Both the position numbers and the translations under genes were made by a program. DNA of 38,790 nt from assembly GCF_002374315.1 (NCBI RefSeq), contig NZ_NWUX01000033.1:1-38790 (forward strand). The letters are read 5' to 3'. This document shows, piece after piece, positions 33,986-38,790 of this stretch. Under the pieces are notes generated by a model. The model ran no database searches. It was not told the DNA's origin and was given only the letters and a program-made list of their open reading frames with translations. Every line of letters begins with the position of its first letter. The stretch's first letter is position 1. The stretch comes from Vreelandella nigrificans. GTDB taxonomy: Bacteria; Pseudomonadota; Gammaproteobacteria; Pseudomonadales; Halomonadaceae.

Positions 33986-35656
33986 ATGACAGCGACACCA
34001 GCCTCACCACCTAAGTATTCGGCATTTTTAGAAAATTTTTCTGTGGGCCAGATGGTTGCCAGACTGGATGATCATCAAGATGGTCAACTTAATGCGTTCG
34101 AAGCCTGCTGTGGACGGCATGTGCGTGCAGGGCGGGGAGAAGTGCTGGCGCTAGTTCATGAAGACACCCACGGCCAAGTACATACACTGTCCTATGCAGA
34201 GCTTGATGAGCGAAGCGGCAAGCTAGCTGGTTGGTTTAAGGCGCAAGGACTTGGGCCTGGGGATCGCATTGCCTGTATGCTGCCGCGCTCAGCGGCACTG
34301 CTAATTGCTGTCCTGGCCACGTGGAGGATAGGTGCGGTTTACCAGCCACTATTCACCGCCTTTGGCCCTGATGCAGTGGATTATCGCCTGGGGCGTGCGG
34401 ATACCAAGCTGGTTATCACCGACCACGCGAACCGTTACAAGTTTGACGGCTTAAGCCAATGTCCTCCTGTGCTAGCGCTAGGTGGGGCTACCAGCGAGCA
34501 CCCGAATGATCATGACTGGGGTGCTGCGTTGACGCAAACGTCAATGAGCGACAAGCCTCCCCGCCTCAATCCCGACCAACCATTTCTACAAATGTTCACC
34601 TCTGGCACGGTTGGTAAGCCAAAAGGGGTTGCAGTGCCACTTGCTGGAATGACGGCGTTCGCACTGTACATGGAGCTTGCTGTTGATCTTCGAGAAGACG
34701 ACCGTTTCTGGAATATGGCTGATCCCGGCTGGGCATATGGACTTTATTACGCCATTGCTGGTCCTCTGCTGTTAGGTGTTACTACGCATTTTTGTGAGGC
34801 TGGTTTTAGCGCTGAGGGAGCGCTGGCATTTATGAAGCGTCACCATATAACCAACTTCGCTGCTGCACCTACGGCTTACCGTTTAATGAAAGCGTCAGGA
34901 CTGTTCGATGACGCTCATCAAACACTGGAGTTGCGAGCGGCCAGCTCGGCGGGGGAGCCGCTTAATACCGAAGTAGTGACGTGGGTTGAGAAATCACTAG
35001 GCTGTCCGGTGATGGATCACTATGGCCAAACAGAAACTGGTATGACGTGCAATAACCACCACTCTCTTGACCACCCTAAGCATGTGGGGGCTATGGGGGT
35101 GCCTATGCCAGGCTATCGGCTGGTCATTCTGGACGCTGAGTATAACGAGCTTCCTTCTGGGGAGCCTGGAGTGTTGGCAGTTGATATTGCCAACTCGCCC
35201 GCGCATTTTTTCCAAGGTTACACCTGGCAGGAAAAAGATCCTTTTGTAAAAGGCTATTACCTGACAGGAGATGTAGTGATTCGCAACCAAGATGGTTCGT
35301 TCCAGTTCGCGGGAAGAGATGACGACATCATTACGACGGCCGGCTATCGAGTAGGTCCTACCGACGTGGAAAATAGTGTTATGACGCACCCCGCAGTAGC
35401 TGAATCAGCAGCGGTGGGCCAGCCAGATGAGATCCGTGGTGAAGTGATTAAATCGTTTATTGTGCTACGTGATGGATATGAAGCAAGTGACTCTCTTGCC
35501 GAGGAGATTCGTCAGCAGGTTCGTGAGCGGCTATCCACGCATGCTTTTCCCCGGGTGATTGAGTTTGTCGATGAGTTGCCAAAGACGCCTAGCGGTAAAA
35601 TTCAGCGCTTTAAACTGCGTGCCCAGGCTGCGGAACAAGTGCAGGCCGATAAATAA
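33986..35656 (+). CDS. AMP-dependent acyl-CoA synthetase (acetyl/propionyl-CoA synthetase-like)
   Basis: A 556-residue ANL-superfamily ligase that activates a carboxylic acid to its CoA thioester. The P-loop is FTSGTVGKPKG, the ADP-binding motif is HYGQTETGM, the hinge is GRDDDIITTAGYRVGP and the catalytic Lys is K538 in TPSGKIQRF. It is closer to the acetyl/propionyl/medium-chain branch than to FadD; the exact acid is not predictable. The SDR and the thiolase nearby suggest a branched or short-chain acid. Start choice: AAGAGAG stands just before the ATG at 33986, making it better than an upstream codon at 33944. The SDR gene begins 18 bases after its stop. Confidence 0.9.
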   Translation: MTATPASPPKYSAFLENFSVGQMVARLDDHQDGQLNAFEACCGRHVRAGRGEVLALVHEDTHGQVHTLSYAELDERSGKLAGWFKAQGLGPGDRIACMLPRSAALLIAVLATWRIGAVYQPLFTAFGPDAVDYRLGRADTKLVITDHANRYKFDGLSQCPPVLALGGATSEHPNDHDWGAALTQTSMSDKPPRLNPDQPFLQMFTSGTVGKPKGVAVPLAGMTAFALYMELAVDLREDDRFWNMADPGWAYGLYYAIAGPLLLGVTTHFCEAGFSAEGALAFMKRHHITNFAAAPTAYRLMKASGLFDDAHQTLELRAASSAGEPLNTEVVTWVEKSLGCPVMDHYGQTETGMTCNNHHSLDHPKHVGAMGVPMPGYRLVILDAEYNELPSGEPGVLAVDIANSPAHFFQGYTWQEKDPFVKGYYLTGDVVIRNQDGSFQFAGRDDDIITTAGYRVGPTDVENSVMTHPAVAESAAVGQPDEIRGEVIKSFIVLRDGYEASDSLAEEIRQQVRERLSTHAFPRVIEFVDELPKTPSGKIQRFKLRAQAAEQVQADK

Positions 35657-35674
35657 TTAGAAGGAAAATAAGTA

Positions 35675-36442
35675 ATGCAGGTAAAGGATCGTACATTTTT
35701 AATTACGGGGGCTGCCTCAGGTCTTGGATCAGCAACTGCGGAGCGGTTGGTGGCGGCTGGGGCAAGCGTGGTGCTTTGCGATTTGAACGATAGCGTTAAT
35801 GCGCATGCCGAGCGACTAGGCAAGTGTGCGAAGGCTTGTATGGCTGATATTACTTCTGCTGAACAAATGCAAAGAGCAGTAGATGAGGCGGTGGCGTTTG
35901 GGGGCGAAAGCGGGCTCTCGGGTGTTGTTCACTGTGCGGGAGTGGTCAGTGTGGCAAAGCTTGTTGACCGTGACGGCAATGCTGCTGATTTAGAAGGTTA
36001 TGCGCGAACCATCAAGATCAATTTGGTGGGCACATTTAATGTCATGCGATTGGCAGCCGCCGCTATGACCAGAAATACACCAAATGAGAGTGGTGAGCGT
36101 GGCGTTATTATCAATACCGCCTCGGTTGCTGCATTCGATGGTCAAATTGGTCAGTGTGCGTACAGTGCCTCTAAAGCAGGTGTTGTGGGGATGAGTTTAC
36201 CTGCTGCAAGAGAGCTTTCGCGTCACGCTATCCGGGTGATGGCAATTGCACCAGGCGTTTTTGAAACGCCAATGATGAGCGAAATCCCTGATGAAGCTGC
36301 AAAAGCGCTAGCTGCGGCGGTGCCCTTTCCCAAGCGGTTGGGTAAGCCTGATGAGTTTGCACAGCTTGCCGAGCAGATCATTACCAACCCTATGCTAAAC
36401 GGAGAAGTCATTCGTTTAGACGGTGGTATTCGTATGCAGTAG
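35675..36442 (+). CDS. Short-chain dehydrogenase, 3-hydroxyacyl-CoA dehydrogenase type 2-like
   Basis: A 255-residue SDR oxidoreductase. The cofactor motif is TGAASGLG near residue 11 with an acidic D in the LCDLND strand, indicating NAD preference. The catalytic residues are S150, Y163 and K167 in the usual Ser-Tyr-xxx-Lys arrangement. The overall sequence follows the HSD17B10/3-hydroxy-2-methylbutyryl-CoA dehydrogenase pattern, so it likely oxidises a 3-hydroxyacyl-CoA for the nearby thiolase. AAGGA precedes the ATG. It is co-transcribed with the synthetase and is followed by a strong terminator. Confidence 0.92.
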   Translation: MQVKDRTFLITGAASGLGSATAERLVAAGASVVLCDLNDSVNAHAERLGKCAKACMADITSAEQMQRAVDEAVAFGGESGLSGVVHCAGVVSVAKLVDRDGNAADLEGYARTIKINLVGTFNVMRLAAAAMTRNTPNESGERGVIINTASVAAFDGQIGQCAYSASKAGVVGMSLPAARELSRHAIRVMAIAPGVFETPMMSEIPDEAAKALAAAVPFPKRLGKPDEFAQLAEQIITNPMLNGEVIRLDGGIRMQ

Positions 36443-36471
36443 TCATCAAGTTAGGGGGGGGTGTTTAATGG

Positions 36472-36501
36472 CCTGCCAGTGTCTCGCTGGCAGGTTTTTT
36501 T
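36472..36501 (+). terminator. Rho-independent terminator after the SDR gene
   Basis: CCTGCCAG and CTGGCAGG form a perfect eight-pair stem with a seven-base loop, followed by seven T. It separates the synthetase-SDR unit from the acyl-CoA dehydrogenase gene. Confidence 0.92.
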
Positions 36502-36575
36502 ATTTGATAAATTAAAACTTTACTGGTGGGAGACCAAAGTAGTAGTCGATTGACGCGTTAAATTCAAACGACCGC

Positions 36576-36604
36576 TTGACTGTCGGGTGTGTGCGCGCTA
36601 ACTT
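36576..36604 (+). promoter_or_regulatory. Sigma-70 promoter of the acyl-CoA dehydrogenase
   Basis: TTGACT (36576-36581), a 17-bp spacer and TAACTT (36599-36604) give a good sigma-70 fit. The -10 runs into the PsrA-like palindrome that starts at 36602, as expected for repression. Confidence 0.6.
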
Positions 36605-36623
36605 TCAAACATGTGTTTGAAAG
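36602..36623. promoter_or_regulatory. PsrA/FadR-like operator upstream of the acyl-CoA dehydrogenase
   Basis: CTTTCAAACA-TG-TGTTTGAAAG has perfect ten-base arms and contains CAAAC-ATGT-GTTTG, an exact match to the PsrA consensus. It shares the TTSAAAC-N4-GTTTSAA form with the fadD site (8142-8159). A degenerate second copy lies at 36563-36580. Confidence 0.72.
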
Positions 36624-36690
36624 CTGTTTTTGAAGCTCAATCCTTGTGAGCCTCATAGCTGCTTTCAGCCCCTTGTTTAGGAGAAGTGAT

Positions 36691-38496
36691 ATGCCCAGCT
36701 ATCAAGCCCCTCTGCGTGATATACGTTTCGTGATGGACGAAATGTTTGATTATCCCAGCCACTATGCGGCGCTTCCGAATGGTGATGATGCATCGCCTGA
36801 TGTTGTAAATGCCATTTTAGAAGAGGGTGCACGCTTTGCCCGTGAGGTGTTGCTACCGCTTAACCAAAGCGGCGATGAAGAGGGGTGCCAGCTTGAAGGT
36901 GGCGAAGTAAAAGCGCCGAAGGGTTTCAAAGAGGCTTATCAGCAGTATGTAGAAGGTGGTTGGCCAAGCTTAGCTGCAGACCCTGAACAGGGTGGTCAAG
37001 GTTTGCCGCACTCGTTAGCGATGATGCTTTCTGAAATGATTTGTGCCACCAATCTGGCGTGGGGCATGTACCCAGGTCTCTCCCATGGTGCCGCTGATGC
37101 GCTCAGGCACCACGGAACAGATGAGCAAAAGGCGACGTATCTAACCAAGCTGGTAGAGGGTGTTTGGACAGGCACTATGTGCCTTACCGAGCCACACTGT
37201 GGCACTGACTTGGGGTTAATTAAAACCCGTGCGGTGCCTGCGGAAGGTGATGCCTATGCAATTACCGGTACTAAGATCTTTATTTCTGCTGGCGACCACA
37301 ATTTAGCAGAAAACATTGTGCATCTTGTTTTGGCGAAGTTGCCTGATGCGCCTGAAGGATCGAAAGGCATTTCTCTATTTGTTGTCCCTAAGTTCATGCC
37401 GGATGCAGAAGGTAATCCTGGTGAGCGTAACGGCGTCAGCTGTGGCTCCCTTGAGCACAAGATGGGCATTCATGGTAACGCTACCTGTGTAATGAACTTT
37501 GATGGTGCGCTTGGCTATTTAGTAGGGCCGCCCAATAAAGGGTTGGCATGCATGTTCACCATGATGAATGCCGCTCGCCTTGGAGTAGGGATCCAGGGGC
37601 TTGGTCTAATGGAGGCCAGTTTCCAGAACTCGTTGAGCTATGCTCGCGACCGCCTGCAAATGCGTGCCCTCTCTGGTGCTCAAGCGCCTGACAAAGCCGC
37701 GGATCCCATTATTGTGCACCCTGATGTGCGTCGCATGCTGCTTACCCAGAAGGCCTTCGCTGAAGGTGGGCGTATGCTGGTGCTTTACACCGCGCAAATG
37801 CTGGATATTGTTGAGCACGGCAAGCCTGGTGAGGAGCGAGAGAGAGCTGAAACGTTGCTGGGATTATTGACGCCAATCGTCAAGGCGTTCCTTACTGAAG
37901 TTGGTTTTGAGTGTACCAACGAAGGTGTACAGATATATGGCGGCCACGGCTTCATTAAAGAGTGGGGGATGGAGCAGCTGGTGCGAGATGCTCGGATTAC
38001 CCGTCTCTATGAAGGTACTACTGGTATTCAAGCGTTAGACCTGCTGGGTCGTAAGGTACTGATGAGCCAGGGTGAGTCGTTAAAGGTATTCACCAAAGAG
38101 ATTCACAAGTTCTGTAAAGCAGAGTCTGACAACCCAGCCCTCAAGGAGTTTGTTGAGCCGCTGGCTAAGTTGAACGCGGAGTGGGGCGAGCTGACCATGG
38201 GCGTGGGTATGAAGGCAATGCAAAATCGTGAAGAAGTAGGTGCGGCGAGTGTTGATTACCTTATGTACTCTGGTTATGTCACCTTGGCTTACTTATTTGC
38301 CTTAGCAGCCAAGCAGGCATCTGGTTCTCTTGATAGTGAAGACAAGGCGTTTTACGCGGCTAAGCTAAATACTGCGCAGTTCTACTATCAACGGCTGCTG
38401 CCGCGTACTAAAGCGCATGCGCAAATGATTCAAGCGGGTGCAGATAGCCTAATGACTATTTCTAGTGATGATTTTGGCTTAGGTTTTGAGATTTAG
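36691..38496 (+). CDS. Acyl-CoA dehydrogenase (FadE-type, 601 residues)
   Basis: A 601-residue flavoprotein that introduces the first double bond into acyl-CoA. The FAD-binding stretch MCLTEPHCGTDLG, the substrate loop around KIFISAGDHN, and the catalytic Glu E441 in RLYEGTTGIQALD are present, and a C-terminal extension of about 130 residues follows. The length matches the Pseudomonas PA0506/FadE5-like class. Start choice: AGGAGAAG lies five bases before the ATG at 36691; an in-frame codon at 36646 has no site and overlaps the operator leader. It has its own promoter, PsrA-like operator and terminator, so it is a single-gene unit. The last codons (GFEI and stop) are repeated downstream. Confidence 0.94.
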   Translation: MPSYQAPLRDIRFVMDEMFDYPSHYAALPNGDDASPDVVNAILEEGARFAREVLLPLNQSGDEEGCQLEGGEVKAPKGFKEAYQQYVEGGWPSLAADPEQGGQGLPHSLAMMLSEMICATNLAWGMYPGLSHGAADALRHHGTDEQKATYLTKLVEGVWTGTMCLTEPHCGTDLGLIKTRAVPAEGDAYAITGTKIFISAGDHNLAENIVHLVLAKLPDAPEGSKGISLFVVPKFMPDAEGNPGERNGVSCGSLEHKMGIHGNATCVMNFDGALGYLVGPPNKGLACMFTMMNAARLGVGIQGLGLMEASFQNSLSYARDRLQMRALSGAQAPDKAADPIIVHPDVRRMLLTQKAFAEGGRMLVLYTAQMLDIVEHGKPGEERERAETLLGLLTPIVKAFLTEVGFECTNEGVQIYGGHGFIKEWGMEQLVRDARITRLYEGTTGIQALDLLGRKVLMSQGESLKVFTKEIHKFCKAESDNPALKEFVEPLAKLNAEWGELTMGVGMKAMQNREEVGAASVDYLMYSGYVTLAYLFALAAKQASGSLDSEDKAFYAAKLNTAQFYYQRLLPRTKAHAQMIQAGADSLMTISSDDFGLGFEI

Positions 38497-38528
38497 AGGT
38501 TTTGAAATCTAGAGGTTTTGAGATCTGA
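38481..38528 (+). repeat. Three tandem 16-bp copies at the end of the acyl-CoA dehydrogenase gene
   Basis: The end of the gene (GGT TTT GAG ATT TAG) lies in the first of three 16-bp units: 38481-38496, 38497-38512 and 38513-38528. They differ from each other by one to three bases. The gene's 3' end has therefore been amplified in tandem. Confidence 0.85.
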
Positions 38529-38628
38529 CATAACGTTTTGGCCGATGCTTTATGCGCTGCTGTGAACAGGTAGCCAATATGCAACGGTAACCGAGCACTC
38601 TCTGGTCAGGCGTTCTGATCGGTGGTTT

Positions 38629-38668
38629 GCGGCAGCGTTGTTCTATGAACAATGTCTGCCGCTTTTTT
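38629..38668 (+). terminator. Rho-independent terminator after the acyl-CoA dehydrogenase
   Basis: GCGGCAG...GTTGTTC pairs with GAACAAT...CTGCCGC with a small internal mismatch and a three-base loop, followed by six T (38663-38668). It is 133 bases after the stop. The rest of 38529-38628 shows nothing recognisable. Confidence 0.88.
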
Positions 38669-38693
38669 ATTTCCAGCTATTTCTAAAAAGGCC

Positions 38694-38722
38694 TTGCCAA
38701 AGCGGCAGCGAATCCGTAAAGT
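38694..38722 (+). promoter_or_regulatory. Strong promoter near the right edge, possibly for stable RNA
   Basis: TTGCCA (38694-38699) and TAAAGT (38717-38722) are 17 bp apart and are followed by a GC-rich start region (ACGCATCCGCTGCCGGGG). That discriminator style is common before rRNA and tRNA genes in gammaproteobacteria. No RNA gene is visible in the remaining 68 bases. Confidence 0.4.
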
Positions 38723-38790
38723 ACGCATCCGCTGCCGGGGACGCCAAGCGTTACCAGCGGTGAATAAGGTGTAAAAACCTTGGTTTGTCA

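Overview
This 38.8 kb window looks like ordinary chromosome from a gammaproteobacterium. The best guess is the Halomonas/Vreelandella group (Oceanospirillales). The guess rests on protein similarity recalled from memory, on gene orders shared with Pseudomonas (dnaX-ybaB-recR; fadD next to hrpA; mlaA-response regulator-STAS-tal) and on moderate GC content. No rRNA or tRNA gene, CRISPR array, insertion sequence or prophage was recognised. Genes are dense, with short gaps and many ATGA or few-base overlaps.

Layout. 1-4.2 kb: the 3' end of dnaX (with a Pro-Glu hexamer repeat), ybaB, recR, then the overlapping rnd-ycgL-acpH set and ycgN. 4.2-8.1 kb: a 52-codon small ORF with operator-like palindromes upstream, oligopeptidase B on the minus strand, a small membrane protein and a YafJ-type amidotransferase. 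8.1-21.1 kb: fadD, hrpA, a FabH-like synthase, mlaA, a PP2C-type response regulator with an overlapping STAS protein, transaldolase (minus), a Bcr/CflA exporter and a TSUP permease.

21.1-31.8 kb is a phosphate/arsenic region. A complete pstSCAB high-affinity phosphate transporter sits behind a PhoB-box-like site. It is followed by two converging arsenic operons: GAPDH-arsJ on the plus strand, and arsH-acr3-FMN reductase-arsC-CC/Se protein on the minus strand. The two operons end 10 bp apart. Each promoter carries nearly the same 18-bp palindrome (17 of 18 bases identical), so one regulator probably controls both arms. No arsR lies in the window. Together the genes could cover phosphate uptake in the presence of arsenate, arsenate reduction and arsenite efflux, and arsenate export as 1-arseno-3-phosphoglycerate.

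31.9-38.5 kb is a fatty or branched-chain acyl-CoA degradation region: thiolase (minus), a TetR regulator, an acyl-CoA synthetase, a type-2 3-hydroxyacyl-CoA dehydrogenase and a 601-residue acyl-CoA dehydrogenase. The acyl-CoA dehydrogenase promoter and the distant fadD promoter share a TTSAAAC-N4-GTTTSAA palindrome that fits the PsrA consensus. This suggests one fatty-acid regulon spanning the window. The right edge may carry a stable-RNA type promoter.
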